From: Peromyscus leucopus
Lineage: Eukaryota > Chordata > Mammalia > Rodentia > Cricetidae
Assembly: GCF_004664715.2 (NCBI RefSeq)
Contig: NC_051068.1
Coordinates: 10,594,298 to 10,658,297 of the forward strand
DNA length: 64,000 bases
Reading direction: 5' to 3'
In this document: one piece after another, positions 13,016 through 24,152 of the stretch
Layout: each line of letters begins with the position of its first letter
Position numbering within the stretch: position 1 is the stretch's first letter
The notes under the pieces: model-generated
Seen by the model: only the letters and a program-made list of their open reading frames with translations
Told to the model about the DNA's origin: nothing
Databases searched by the model: none
Translations under genes and position numbers: made by a program

Positions 13016-13480
13016 TTTCTTTTTCATTTATTGAAAATACATTCTTTTCTCATGCAATACACCTTGATTATATTTTCCCCTCCCTCTGTTGCTCCCAGTC
13101 CTTCCCCATGGCCCCTTCCCTCCAGATCCACTCCCTTTCTGTCTCTCATTAGAAGAGAACAGGCTTCTAAGAGGTAACAACCAAATATAACAAAATAAAA
13201 TATAATACGATAAAACCAAAACTATCACATGGAGGCTAGGCAAGGCAACCCAAGAGAAGGAAAAGAGCCCCAAGAGCAGGTGCAAGAATCAGAGACCCAC
13301 TTGTTCACACACTTAGGAGTCCCATCAAAATACTAAGGTAAAAGCTATAATATATCCATAGAGGACCTGGTGCAGACCTGTGTGGCCCTGTGCTTGCTGC
13401 TTAAGTCTCTGTGAGTCCATATGAGCCTTGCTCAGTTGATTCAGAAGGTCTTGTTCTGGTGGTGTTCCCCATCTCTGTCT
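13016..13480. mobile_element. L1 3'-region fragment (Lx-like)
   Basis: Phrases such as TCCAGATCCACTCCCTTTCT, AGAACAGGCTTCTAAGAGGT, GGCTAGGCAAGGCAACCCAA, CACTTAGGAGTCCCATCAAA and TGTGCTTGCTGCTTAAGTCT appear in the order I recall from 3' non-coding sequence of older rodent L1 (Lx) elements. No reverse-transcriptase frame is present, so this is a 5'-truncated or internal piece. I cannot fix the strand with confidence from memory. Confidence 0.6.
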
Positions 13481-13511
13481 TAGTTTTTCTAATCTGCAGC
13501 TAAGAGAGATC

Positions 13512-13707
13512 TAGGTCTAGAGAGATGGCTTAGAGGTTACTGCTCTTAAAGAAGACCTGAGTTGTTTATAGTTCCCACATTTGGTGGCTTGCAAGCACCT
13601 GGAACTCTAGTTCTGATCTGATGCTACTAGCTTCTGAGGGTTCCTGAATTCATTTGAACAAATACAAAGCACACACAAACACATAGCGGTCCCCTACATA
13701 CATACAA

Positions 13708-13751
<44 letters not shown>
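13512..13751 (+). mobile_element. B2-type SINE ending in a CA array
   Basis: The head TCTAGAGAGATGGCTTAGAG is the tRNA-derived B2 5' end, followed by AGTTCCCACATTTGGTGGCT and a CTCTAGTTCTGATCTGATGC body. The 3' A-rich end has turned into a long (CA)n array at 13709-13751. The sense orientation is opposite to most SINEs in this window. Confidence 0.85.
13709..13751. repeat. (CA)n microsatellite
   Basis: About 21 CA units at the 3' end of the B2 copy; SINE tails commonly seed such arrays. Confidence 0.97.
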
Positions 13752-15041
13752 CCACATATGTAAAAACAAATTATAAAAACAGAAAGTTGGCTGTGGCCAT
13801 CCTATAGAGAACTTTGAATATCTCCTATGAATAATTTGATATTGTAGACAGTATACATAGTCACCCATGTATAAATTTGTTACTGAATAAAAGCCAGAAA
13901 CAATGAATTGGATCTATTAAGAAAAAAATTGAAAGAAATATTTTTTTGTCTTCTAGAAGGTCTCTATCTTATCACAATGCAAAAGTGATTATTTTGCTCT
14001 TAGGAAATAACATTTCAGAGAAAGGTTGTTAAAGAACACGTTGAAAGGCACATTAATTACATAATTGGGATTGCAAAGGGGAAGAATAAATAGCCCAGAG
14101 TAAAAAAGTCCTAGATCAAGATCAAGGAGAGTGTTCCCCTTGGTCTGTCATTTATAAGTAATGATCAGGCTCAGCCTTCAACCAGGACGCTGAATTCCGA
14201 CACATAGTAAGTGCTGTCTTTTTATCAATGACACTCGTATAATTGTCCTAAGAATAATCTTCAGGTGTTCCTCGACACATGATGACTATCCGAGATCTCT
14301 TTCTTCTGAATTGAAATTTAGAATGACTACCCTTTTGTCTCTCACAGAATTTTCTAAATTGGAAAACAAATAGAAACAACAACAAAAGACTTTATTCCAG
14401 TAAACATTATCACCCCTCACAAGTATAGAGATTAAAAGCGACATAATAAATATCTGCATGCAGCTATATTGGAGACTGTGGCCATCCAGGAATCTGGGCA
14501 GAAATGGAGACTGATAAATTGATGCAGTGCGCAGTTCTTTGCCATGAAGGCTATTTCAGCGTGAAGCCAGAGAAAGGAAGAAAGATAGGCTTTACTTCTC
14601 ACAGTTTTAACCAAGAACAATGATACCATTTGTAAACATAGTACATAGCCAAAAAGGAAAAAAAAAGGAAGGAAGGAAGGAAGAAGGAAAGAAAAAGAAA
14701 AAGAAAACCATTGCTTACAAGCCAGTGTAGGTGCCCTATAGAAAAGCTGGAAAAGCTAACCATCCACCCGCCAGAGTTAAGTTTTATTTCTAAGGCAAGC
14801 ACACAGAGCCGCGTCTTTTTAATGAAACTGAGCATAGCACTGCAGACGAGTCATCTTCATTACTTTTCTCCCGAATTCCTTAGAACTCTGGTGATTGAGT
14901 ATAAAATGTTAAGAGACTTTTAGAACATGATGGAGTAAGTTGAGGGAATTTTGCAACGGCTGTGGTGTGAGAATGGTAGTTATCAGGTGGATGTTTCATC
15001 ATTTTTATGAGGTAAATAAAATATATATATAGGTAAATTCT
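13752..15041. other. Unique sequence with purine tract
   Basis: No gene or SINE recognised. A purine-rich run at 14649-14706 (GGAA, AAAG units) is simple sequence. Short frames here lack domains. Confidence 0.45.
14649..14706. repeat. (GGAA/AAAG)n purine tract
   Basis: Irregular homopurine run with five successive GGAA units and A-rich flanks. Tandem GGAA motifs are potential ETS-factor docking arrays, though only a few units are present. Confidence 0.85.
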
Positions 15042-15155
15042 GTTTGTTTGTGACTGGGTTTTATTATGCAGCCCAAGCTAGCCTCCAACTCATGATTCTC
15101 CTGCCTCAGCCTCACAAGTGTTAGTATTATAGATATGAACCACCATGCTTGATTT
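15042..15155 (-). mobile_element. Old B1-type SINE, antisense
   Basis: The plus strand reads GCCCAAGCTAGCCTCCAACT, then GATTCTCCTGCCTCAGCCTC and GAACCACCATGCTTGATTT, the complement of the B1 monomer. It is diverged and CpG-depleted, so an old copy. Confidence 0.85.
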
Positions 15156-15324
15156 AGTTGAGCCAAATTCTTAATGAATCTGACTTAATATTTTGATGGA
15201 ATAAATTTATATAATTCAATGTAATTTAAAAACAAAGACACATAAAGTTATTAATGCCAGCTAATAAAAACTAAAATTAGAAATTAGTGTTTTTCCAATT
15301 TTACTACTGATTTCTGTTCTAATA

Positions 15325-15515
15325 GACAGTGTTTAGTAGTTGCTTTGTGTCAATCCCTATTCTAAGCATTTTCTATTCGTGGCCTCATTAACTTCTCATG
15401 AGAATCCATTTTGCTTTGGGAAATTGGGATAGAAAGACATTGGATAACTTGACCAAGGTCACAGAGTGAGCTGTGAAGACTAGATTCTGCCCACACAGAC
15501 TCTATTGTATATATC
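15325..15515 (+). mobile_element. MIR SINE
   Basis: Shows the MIR order: TGCTTTGTGTCAATCCCTAT..TCTAAGCATTTTCTA, then CCTCATTAACTTCTCATGAG, then GATAACTTGACCAAGGTCAC AGAGTGAG. MIR is an ancient tRNA-derived mammalian SINE with a conserved core. MIR copies in gene deserts sometimes carry enhancer activity, but nothing specific is seen here. Confidence 0.85.
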
Positions 15516-16527
15516 CCAGTTGTAGCCAGCACACTCTACATTGAGTGCATTTAACCATTGCCTTCTGGGCTAACTTTGGCCTTCACTGATAAGTGAGGAA
15601 TATTTAGAGGCAAGAAAAGAACTAGAAGCACAGAACCATGAAACTCCGGGGATAGCATGAAAGCCTCTTAGGCTTGACTTCAAGTCAACATGTTGGTTAA
15701 TGTAAGATTGAGTCAGTGTCACTATCCTAAGTCATGTAGGAAGAGATTGAACCACAGAAGTTGCAGGGCAACCATGACTGCCCATGTTGTCTCTGTACAA
15801 GAAGATAATCAGCAGTTAAAACAAAAGAAAAGAAAAACATGTGAATAAAAAATGATAGGTGGATTTCCTCTTGGTCTTGGCTTTTGTCTTGGCTCTCTTC
15901 TCTCACAGTGCTCTTTGTTAAGTATGACACAACTCATTAAGGAAGTGGTTGATAGAGGACAATGTCAGCCTCAGTCACTCAGCATTCAGCTTGAAGTGTT
16001 TTATAAACGGAAGGTCAAGAGAGCCTGGGATTTGAGATGCAAACCCATACACTCCACATGTCAGTGTTCCATATGTGACCCCAGTGTCATCTGTGAAAGA
16101 GGAATACTAGAGATGACTACTGCAGCCAATATTTGAACAGTTAAATGAGATAAAACACGTAATACAGTGGGGAGGCTCTTTTAACAGAGTACAGATAACA
16201 GTTGTGATTATTAATCTTAAATGTTCCCATATGATTTGATTGGTATCAAAGTTCTTTGGGACAGTGGAGGTACTAAAACTCTTGGTGACAGTATCTTGAT
16301 GTAGTAGTCGTGGCTCTGATGAACACTTTCTACTCGTGGAAACTGGACATAGATGTGTGCTGAGCTGTGAGAAAGCAAGCCACAATTCCAGAAACATTAT
16401 CTGGAAGGTGAGCTGCTTCCTAACTAGAGCAAGGAGAACAGAACAATGGGAGTTCTCCCAAGTGGAGCCCTCAGAGAAGAGGCCAGGAAGTCTTCAACAG
16501 AGGTTAGAGCAAGGATGATGAAGCCAC
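15516..16527. other. Unique sequence, no gene recognised
   Basis: Opposing frames of 94 (plus, 15852-16136) and 96 (minus, 16107-16397) codons show no domain and no convincing splice context. Treated as non-coding. Confidence 0.45.
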
Positions 16528-16600
16528 CTTGAGTGAGAGAGTTGGCTCAGAAGTTAGGAGAGCAGCTCCAGACGTGTGGTTCAGATATCTCTTTCTAAAT
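16528..16600 (+). mobile_element. B2 head fragment (weak)
   Basis: GAGAGAGTTGGCTCAGAAGT resembles the B2 5' head (gagagatggctcag). The rest of the body is missing, apparently cut off by the L1-like segment that follows. Confidence 0.35.
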
Positions 16601-16720
16601 AATATTTTTGAAAGTATAATATAATCATATTGTTTCCCCCTTTGCCTTTCCTCTCTCTAATTCTTCTCATGCATCCCTCTTGTTCTCTCTCAAATTAATG
16701 GCTTCTTTTTTAATTGTTGT

Positions 16721-16723
<3 letters not shown>

Positions 16724-16778
<55 letters not shown>
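16724..16778. repeat. (CT)n microsatellite
   Basis: About 27 uninterrupted CT units, a strong homopyrimidine tract. Confidence 0.97.
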
Positions 16779-16781
<3 letters not shown>

Positions 16782-16851
16782 ACACATACACACATTCCTA
16801 AATATATAAATACAACTTGCTCAGCACATATAACGTGTATATACACATATA

Positions 16852-16854
<3 letters not shown>

Positions 16855-16902
<48 letters not shown>
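16855..16902. repeat. (CA)n microsatellite
   Basis: About 24 uninterrupted CA units, roughly 75 bp right of the CT array within the same L1-like segment. Confidence 0.97.
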
Positions 16903-16905
<3 letters not shown>

Positions 16906-17150
16906 CTGTATGTATCGGGACCAACCACTTGTATTTGAATAACCAGCTGAAGGGTTCTTCCCAGGGGAATATCGTATCTCCCACTCTCAGAATTGTCCAG
17001 TTGCCCTTAATTGTTTGGCTAGGGTGGAGGCAGGCCCTGTGAACTTTCTCCCTTCCATATTAACATGTCTATTGGTGTCACCAATCTTTAGGTCTTGTCT
17101 AGACAGCCATGCTGATGAGACTTCATGGGTATATCAACCATCTACATGAG

Positions 17151-18486
17151 TTGAGTAACTGGCCTCACATCCTTGTGTTTTACTTTCAAACTATAAAAAC
17201 ATAGTTTCTATAATAAACTTTGAGAGACCTTTGATTATAAATTCTGCATTTCAAAATCATTGTACATCTATGTTCCAATATATTTGTCACACTCTTTTTC
17301 TAAAAATCTATTCATTTGTAATCCACTACTTCTTCAGCTTGCCTCTGGTGGTTGGGACATAGGATGGTTACTTTCTTGTAGAAAAATATTTCAAGCTAGG
17401 CTTGTACTTGTGTACACTCTATTGGCTATGTCTCTGATAGAAGCAGGAGCATTTGTCCACAAAATTTACTTGGTGGTTGAGAAAAGCCCAAATATTATGT
17501 GACAGAGGGGCAGAGGGAATAAATATAGTCATTCAAGATTTCTCCAGAGAAGTGACCATTTCATTCCTCCTTGGTTGAGTTGCTGTGACAGTGACATTGG
17601 AAGAATTAGTATCTAAAAGTCTAAAACATTGGTCCACCCAGAGCTTTGGGATTTTCTTCAGTGAGGCCTTGGATAAAAATATGAGGGCTGAACAGTTGAC
17701 TAGCTTCATTGTACAGAATGAACTGTCACACTAACATAAATATAGAGCGGTACCAAGAGACTGACCAACCTTTGCAGAGATTTTCAGCTTTGATGCCAAT
17801 AGTTTAAAATTATCCTGGCAGAGGAGAAGGATACACTCAATGTTTTCTGGAAGAAACATGAAAATTACCTCATTCTTAAACATTCCCCAGAGGCCATTAT
17901 TATTTTTCATCCCATTCCCAAATATTACTCACAAAGTGAAAAGGGATGGCCAATTTCTTAAAATGTTTTTGACACTCTTTGGTGTGTATAATGTATATTA
18001 CAACATTAGCAAAAGGCAGGTATATTGCCCTGGCTACTTTTATTTCTCTGTCCTTGCTCCTCCTCCTGCTTCTTCATGTGTATCATATTAATTATATTTT
18101 AGGAACTAACTGTAATATTTTTAAAAATTGAATTCCCGTTTTTGGATCACATGTGAGTCATTTTCCTTGGTCATGATCTTTGTGCTGGCTATCCCCTTGG
18201 CAGTGTGCAATAAGGCTGCTCATGTCTGCTCAGCTTCAGCTTTGCTACACAAGGACTTTCTTTCCAGAGAATCCATACCCTGGCCTCTTGAAAACCGGGA
18301 GATGGTTCTGGGCCTGCTCCACAGGGACTAGGATGCTGGAAAGTCACAGATCTTGGCCTCAGTTCCATGATGGGTGAAATCATGACAAGGGGGTATCAGA
18401 AGATGAGAGCAACAAGCCCAATACACCCTCTCATCTCTCCTGCCTGAGTGGTCATAACCCTCGTTACTGAATCTCTTTGTCTGTCT
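17151..18486. other. Unique AT-rich sequence, no gene recognised
   Basis: Nothing recognisable beyond ordinary AT-rich DNA; several 60-85 codon frames without domains. Confidence 0.45.
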
Positions 18487-18491
18487 CACAT

Positions 18492-18555
18492 AGAGAGAGA
18501 GAGAGAGACAGAGAGAGAGAAGAGACAGAGAGAGACAGAGAGACAGAGAGACACA

Positions 18556-18590
<35 letters not shown>

Positions 18591-18599
18591 GGAGGGAGA
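18492..18599. repeat. (GA/CAGA)n purine-rich tract
   Basis: About 108 bp of GAGA with interspersed ACAGAG units. Complementary in type to the CT/CTGT tract 90 bp downstream. Confidence 0.95.
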
Positions 18600-18689
18600 C
18601 CCGGCTCCTCCTTGCCACAGTGTACTTGTGGAGGCTAGAGAACCGTTTCAGCAGCTGCTTTTCTTCTTCTACTTGGATTTTGAGACAGG

Positions 18690-18773
18690 ATCTCTCTGTC
18701 TCTATCTCTGTTTCTGTCTCTCTGTCTCTTTCTCTGTGTGTGTCTCTCTCTGTCTCTCTGTCTCTCTCTCTCC
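18690..18773. repeat. (CT/CTGT)n pyrimidine-rich tract
   Basis: About 84 bp of TCTCTCTGTCTC-type units, the reverse-complement type of the preceding GA/CAGA tract, so the pair can fold as a large imperfect hairpin. Confidence 0.95.
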
Positions 18774-18982
18774 TGTCCCTGTGCTGTGTACTCCAGGATG
18801 TCTGATCTAAAAACATCCAGCCAATTCTTCTGTATACACTTACCATCTTGCCTGGGGGTGCTGGGGCTGCCGCGTACATCACTCTCTTGCATCTGGCTTT
18901 TTAAAAGTGGGTTTGGGGTCAGACTGAAGTTGCCAGGCTTGTGCAGCATGCATTCTTACCCACCCAGCCTTCTCACTGGCCC

Positions 18983-21009
18983 TGTGTATGAAATCATTTT
19001 CTGTGATGGCTACACGTATCTGTTAGATCCAGTCTAAACACTTCGATGCCAACAGCCGACATCTCCCAGGGAGAAGACTGTCATCTCTAGGGCTTGTTCC
19101 ATCTTTGTCCAGGTGGAAATCCACACTGTTGGATTTGCTTGATCTTTCCTTAGATTCTCTGAGTGACAGGCACAGTTTCCATGGCAGTGAGACCTGTGGA
19201 AGGACTGTTGGAAGAAACTGGTAAAAGAAAAAAAAGTCATGTCATGATTTTGAAAGAATGCATATGCCACAGAGCTATTCTCAGTTCAGGATAACTTATA
19301 TATAATTTCAGTTAAACAGGCAACATATTTGTTTAGAGCACCAGGCCATTAAGGTCTACTGCTTTTTAAACTTTTTTCTTATTTGAATTGGGTAAAGTTG
19401 TAATATATCCTTTACGTCACAGTAGCACCCGAGTGGTTATCAAATTGCATTAGTTACACGAGGTTTTGAGGAACATTATACAGTATATACTGCCTCCAGT
19501 AAATACACCAGTCATGCTTATAGTTACCCAGTCAGTGGCAGGAAATTTGGGATGACATTCCCTGCAGGTTAGTAATTCTATCCATTATTTATATTGGTTT
19601 GATTTGAAACTAGTTGAAGCTAAGTATTTTTTGAAGAATGGATATTTAAAATAAGTTAAATATCTTTGGATTAATTTTTTTAAAACCTTCTAAATTTTTT
19701 CATAATGTCAACTCATTGAGAAAGCAAAGACTTGCTATGAACATACAGTGTTTCTCCTATCCACTTACAAATTCCTTTGGGGTAAAAATTTCGGTCTCAC
19801 TTCAGGGAATAAAATAGCAATTCTTTAAAAAGTGAGATAAAATGAGTGACGAGGCTGTGACTGAGGAGCTAAGCCTGACATGGGAATGATGAAGCATCAT
19901 TTTGGCAGTTGAAGTGGTCCACCAGCTGGGTGTCTTCTGGAACTGGGGATTTATCATGTCTACGCCACAATACAGGAGTCGGTACTTTAAAACGGTCGTC
20001 ATAACAGTGCATCATTTGGATGCAAATATTAGATGATTATAATGAACTTGACCAACAGAATCTGTGCTGTCAGAATGAATTCAGAGCAGATTATTTGAGC
20101 TTCTCCTGTAGTTTCATAATGCTACCAAAGTATTCTATGCTTCCTGACTTAGTTTCCTTGGGAGGAAACAAAAACAAGAGGATGACCAGTGAGACTAATC
20201 TTGTCCCCACATTTTTGTTTGTCCAAGAATCTGCATTCCCTATTTGCCACTATGTGAAGGTCTCTATGTAGGTGTTCAGAGAGAACAGTATGGTCCAGAG
20301 AAGACACAAAGTGTCCATTTCCTTTGTCCTCTGATTGGTTAATGGATTTTATAAGTCTAGGAATGGTAGTACCGGCCTGTAATTTAGAATAATACTTAGT
20401 TCACAAGATTGTAATGTTGGTAAAACGAGAGGTTTCCCTGCTGTGTGTTGTGGATACTTAATAAGTATCAGCCTTCTTTTCTTGTCCCACCTAAGACTTT
20501 GGCTTCCCTCTTGATTGCAAAGGCTGTTGCAAGTGAGGTGCAGAGAAGCTGTGTAACTTCGGGTAGATTATTATAAAGACTTTGAGACATCCTTTCTTTG
20601 AGTCAACTTCTGGACCTTAGGAATATTCTGGAAACTGGCCTGGCTCCATGGCCTGCTGTTAGCACTGAAAGTGTCTTGTGAGGAGAAGTCATCCTGGGCC
20701 CTGCTTTTACTCTTGACTGGGCAGGTGTACTCCAAGGTCCCCTCTAGATCTTCCTCTGACCTTCTGCCTATGGCATTCATTCACTAGTTATTTCTTGACT
20801 ATTCTGGCATTCTTATTGCCCTAAAGCTGTTCAGGTCTTCTGGAATCTTTTCCATTTTCTCTTGTTTTCTTTTTTGACAACTGGTAAAAAATCCCTCTCT
20901 TTTCTCATATGTTATATGTTTGTTGTTATCTGAGAACAGTAGTATAATTTTATTAAAAACAGAATTTGTAGTGAACAATGTCAACTATCTCCCACGAAAA
21001 CTCTGGAAT
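18983..21009. other. Unique sequence, no gene recognised
   Basis: No repeat or gene recognised. Small frames of 60-99 codons lack domains and are scattered over both strands. Confidence 0.45.
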
Positions 21010-21245
21010 ATGGAGGTGCTGAGCAAATAAAATGCTAGCTTTGCAAGCAGAAGGACCTGAATTTGAGCTTCCAGACCACACGTTTAAAAAAAAAAAGATA
21101 ATAAAATAACAACAACTAAACCAAATCCTAAAGCACAGGTACAGCAGTGTGTGCTTCCTATCCCAGTCCCAGGTTGATCTCTGGGCTCTCTGGCTCTCCA
21201 GGACAATACCAGGGTTATCTTCAGTCCTCCACACTGGTGGGCGTG

Positions 21246-21290
<45 letters not shown>
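21010..21290 (+). mobile_element. B3/B2-group composite SINE ending in a CG/CA array
   Basis: GAGGTGCTGAGCAAATAAAA, then CTTTGCAAGCAGAAGGACCT GAATTTGAG is a diverged tRNA-derived head; the middle GTGTGTGCTTCCTATCCCAG resembles the B1-like insert, and CAGTCCTCCACACTGG leads into the tail. An internal A-run sits at 21085-21095. The tail is a GCGC/CACA array. A 154-codon minus frame crosses the element and array and has no recognisable domain. Confidence 0.6.
21241..21288. repeat. Mixed (CG)(CA) alternating purine-pyrimidine array
   Basis: Runs of CACACG, CGCGCGC and CACACA. Alternating CG embedded in CA is among the strongest Z-DNA-forming contexts, and five consecutive CpG-type steps are rare in this CpG-poor window. 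Confidence 0.95.
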
Positions 21291-21424
21291 CCACTGGGAA
21301 AATTACTATTTGATGCATTTTCTTAATATAAAAATTATTTAAAAAATGAGTTTTGTAGATGTAACCAACCGTCCTATTAAATAAGAAACACAGAACCAAT
21401 GCAAAGAAGAAAGCCAAGAGATCA

Positions 21425-21797
21425 GAGCTAAGAGCCTTACTGCCTGCTGCAGCTAGCCTCTTCTACTTCCTGTGTGTTTGTCTTTATATAGTCTTTCTGT
21501 TCTGCCTTCTAATTGGTTGTAAACTCAAACACATGACTGCCTCGTCACTGCCTGTATGTACAGCCCTCCAGGTCTTATATGGTATTGAGATTAAAGGCAT
21601 GTGTCTCCAATGCTGGCTGTATCCTTGACCACACAGAGATCTACCTAGCTCTTCTACAAAGTGCTGGGATTAAAGGCGTTCCCCAATGAATGCCCAGCTC
21701 TCCTATGGCTTGCTATGAGCTCTGACCCCCAAGCAACTTTACTTATTAACATACAAATAAAATCACATTTCAGTACAAATAAAATACCACCATACAG
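21425..21797 (+). mobile_element. Cricetid LTR-like repeat with embedded antisense-B1-like motifs
   Basis: The order CCTTACTGCCTGCTGCAGCT, CTTCTACTTCCTGTGTGTTT, CTAATTGGTTGTAAACTCAA, GACTGCCTCGTCACTGCCTG, ATTGAGATTAAAGGCATGTG, GTGCTGGGATTAAAGGCGTT and CTTTACTTATTAACATACAA matches a dispersed repeat I recall from cricetid genomes, likely an ERV-type LTR. The two 'attaaaggc' blocks look like B1 complement. No gag or pol frames flank it, so it would be a solo copy. Family and exact class are uncertain; its ends were set by where the recalled pattern stops. Confidence 0.55.
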
Positions 21798-23136
21798 TTT
21801 TCTACTGTGAGTTAATGAGTTGTTGAGGTTGCAGACCCACCAGAAGGGCAAATTCCAGGTGGCAGTAACTGTCACTGGGAGGATGCCATTACCTCTCCAG
21901 TGAATGAATGAGTTAGTGTTGGCTACTTAGAGTTGAAAAGACTATTGGGACATCTTTTGGCTTGAGATTCTCAGAAAATGAAGCTGGACAAAAACAAACT
22001 CAGTCCCTGGGTGGGGGTCAAATCTGTAATATGTACTCAAATGTTAACGTTTGTGAAAGGAGCTTACATAATGCTTATAAGGCCTCAAACTATACATTTC
22101 AGCCTTGCACTTGCTTCTCAGCTACACCTTTTGCTGATTACAGGTGTTAGCTATAATGTTTTCTTTCCTCCTCTGAAACGTTATGCTGTAAAAGTTATAC
22201 GTCAATGATCATGATAAGACAGAGAAACTAAACTGATTGAAAGATGGCACTAAATGATTTTATGAGGAAAGAGTGATGTAAGTGACTTTGACAAGAAAGC
22301 CTTATTTTATAAGAATTACTACGTAATGATTTTTTAGATAATCACAATATGACTCATAATTTACACCACTGGAATAAACCCAATGTAATCAAGTAAGAAC
22401 AGGTTGAGTACCTCTCAAGCCTAAATGTGTTAGATATAATTAGTGTACAAAGAACTACAAAATGTGAGTAGAGTGGATTATTTAATTGCTCTAAGGATTC
22501 ATTTTGTGTGTTTATGCTGGCTTTATACATTGACATTCAATTTAATTCATGTCAAGAATTAACTTTGTTTTTATTTTCCTCCCAGAAAAGTATTCTAAAA
22601 ATACACAAAATCAGAAGACACTAGGAAGTATGTATTAATGTATCTCATAACAAATTAAAAAATAAGTATATGTTGTGTAAATACATCCAAATACATCCAA
22701 ATGTTTTATAAACCATGTAACTCTAAGCTCCTGATAATATTTTTTATTGATATACATTCCAAATGATGTTTAGAAAATGAAGTCTAATAACTTAGGGGAG
22801 ATAAGCAACAGAGGCTCTGTGGAGAATCACTTGGGTTAAATGCTGAAGAAAATTGCCTTGCTCCTCTTACTGGGAGCTTAAACTAGGCTCATTGTACTCA
22901 GTTTACAGCACATCCATCATTTTCTAGGCACAAACACATTCAGAAAACCACTTTAATAAAGAGTGGGCACTTTTGTATAGTTATAATTTCCAATCAAATT
23001 CAGTCTTTTTGGCATTGAATTAACATTCAGTGTTCATATTCCCATTCCGTGGTACTTGGCAGAAAGCAGCTTCCTATCTTGATGGAGGAGAAGCTAAGAA
23101 CTTTAAGTTATTTTCTTAAGAGGTACATGTCTCCAG

Positions 23137-23138
<2 letters not shown>
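21798..23138. other. Unique AT-rich sequence
   Basis: No gene or repeat recognised. A small 10-bp duplication, AATACATCCA twice at about 22680-22700, is the only local oddity. Confidence 0.45.

Positions 23139-23226
<88 letters not shown>
23139..23226. repeat. (GT)n(GA)n compound microsatellite
   Basis: About 18 GT units (23139-23174) run straight into about 26 GA units. It joins a Z-prone tract to a triplex-prone tract. Frames translating it (77 and 66 codons) are artefacts. Confidence 0.97.
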
Positions 23227-23228
<2 letters not shown>

Positions 23229-23854
23229 CACCAAGCTTTTGAATGTCAAATGGCTCTTACAGAAAAATATTTGATGAGTTAAGTATAAAAGAATAAGAAA
23301 CATATGTATTAAATTTCACTGAAAATACACATGGGCTTAGAAATTAAGAGGAAAGTATTTGGCAAAATGTGGTTTTAGTTTTGCCAAATCCAAAGTTTGA
23401 GACTAGATTAAGACACTGAACAAATGCAAACCATACCTGGCATTAGCCATCTGCTAGCCTGACGACTACAAAAGCCTTTGATGTGGCTTTTCTAGGACCA
23501 TGGATGGCACCTGAATTTGCTGTGTATCATCTTCTAGTTGTACTGTGAGCCAGCTAACTTAATGAATAAGCCTAGAGCTCCACGCTTTGTCAACAACTTT
23601 CTTGTGATAAAATTTCCAAGTGGGAGATTTTTACTAGTGAAGAAATCCAATGGGTATTATGTTAATAAGCTAAATGTTTATAACATTATACAAGTTTAAG
23701 CAAAAGTTTACCAAAAAGTTTAACTATTTAAGTGATGCTTTATTTTAATATGTTGTTATATGACAGTATACCATTTCATGTTAATATGTGCTTGGGCATA
23801 TTTTATAACTCTCTTCCTCATTTTAAAAAAGATGATTTTAGTCATTATTATTTG
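23227..23854. other. Unique AT-rich sequence
   Basis: Nothing recognisable. Confidence 0.5.
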
Positions 23855-23925
23855 TGGGAGGGAGAGGGAACAGGAGCAAGAGAGGAAAGAGAGAGAGTGA
23901 CAGAGACATATATATATATATATAT

Positions 23926-24007
<82 letters not shown>

Positions 24008-24152
24008 TACATGCATGCCCTGGTGCATGTGTGGAATTCAGAGGACAACTTTCCACAGTTAATTTTCTTCTATCATGTATTCTGGGAATTAAACTGAGGT
24101 CATCAAGCTTGATTGTCAAGCATTTTATTCCTTGAGCCACCTCACTGGATAC
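23855..24152 (-). mobile_element. B3-type SINE, antisense, with TA and GA arrays in its tail
   Basis: The right end TTGAGCCACCTCACTGGAT is the complement of the B3 head; TCTGGGAATTAAACTGAGGT CATC and ATTCAGAGGACAACTTTCCA are complements of the body. The A-rich tail region on the left has become (TA)n at 23908-23970 and (GA)n at 23971-24004. Confidence 0.8.
23908..24004. repeat. (TA)n(GA)n compound microsatellite
   Basis: About 63 bp of interrupted TA (self-complementary, cruciform-prone) followed by about 17 GA units. Confidence 0.96.

Larger units (their letters stand above)
16640..17150. mobile_element. L1 3'-region fragment containing CT and CA arrays
   Basis: TCTCAAATTAATGGCTTCTT, CCTAAATATATAAATACAAC TTGCTCAG, GGGACCAACCACTTGTATTT, TCTTCCCAGGGGAATATC and TATTGGTGTCACCAATCTTT occur in the order I recall from rodent L1 3' sequences. 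Long CT and CA arrays have expanded inside it. The two frames of about 105-120 codons here mostly translate these arrays and are not genes. Confidence 0.6.
18487..18982 (-). mobile_element. Composite tRNA-head/B1-like SINE, antisense, with huge simple-repeat expansions
   Basis: The right end CACCCAGCCTTCTCACTGGC is the complement of a B3-type head. Inside lie TGTACTTGTGGAGGCTAGAG (B3 body complement) and GGATTTTGAGACAGGATCTC (B1-like segment complement). Two simple-repeat blocks, GA-rich at 18492-18599 and CT-rich at 18690-18773, make up almost 200 bp. The 184-codon minus and 120-codon plus frames here are translations of these tracts and not genes. Confidence 0.65.

Noticed and set aside
16680..17042. 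120-codon plus frame with Ser-Leu and Thr-His runs
   Set aside because: Direct translation of (CT)n and (CA)n arrays within an L1-like fragment.
18328..18882. 184-codon minus-strand open frame, the longest in the window
   Set aside because: It translates GA/CT simple-repeat tracts and a SINE; the protein is mostly Arg-Glu-Asp or Ser-Leu runs.
20953..21417. 154-codon minus frame
   Set aside because: It spans a composite SINE and a CG/CA array; Cys-Val runs come from the array, and no domain is visible.
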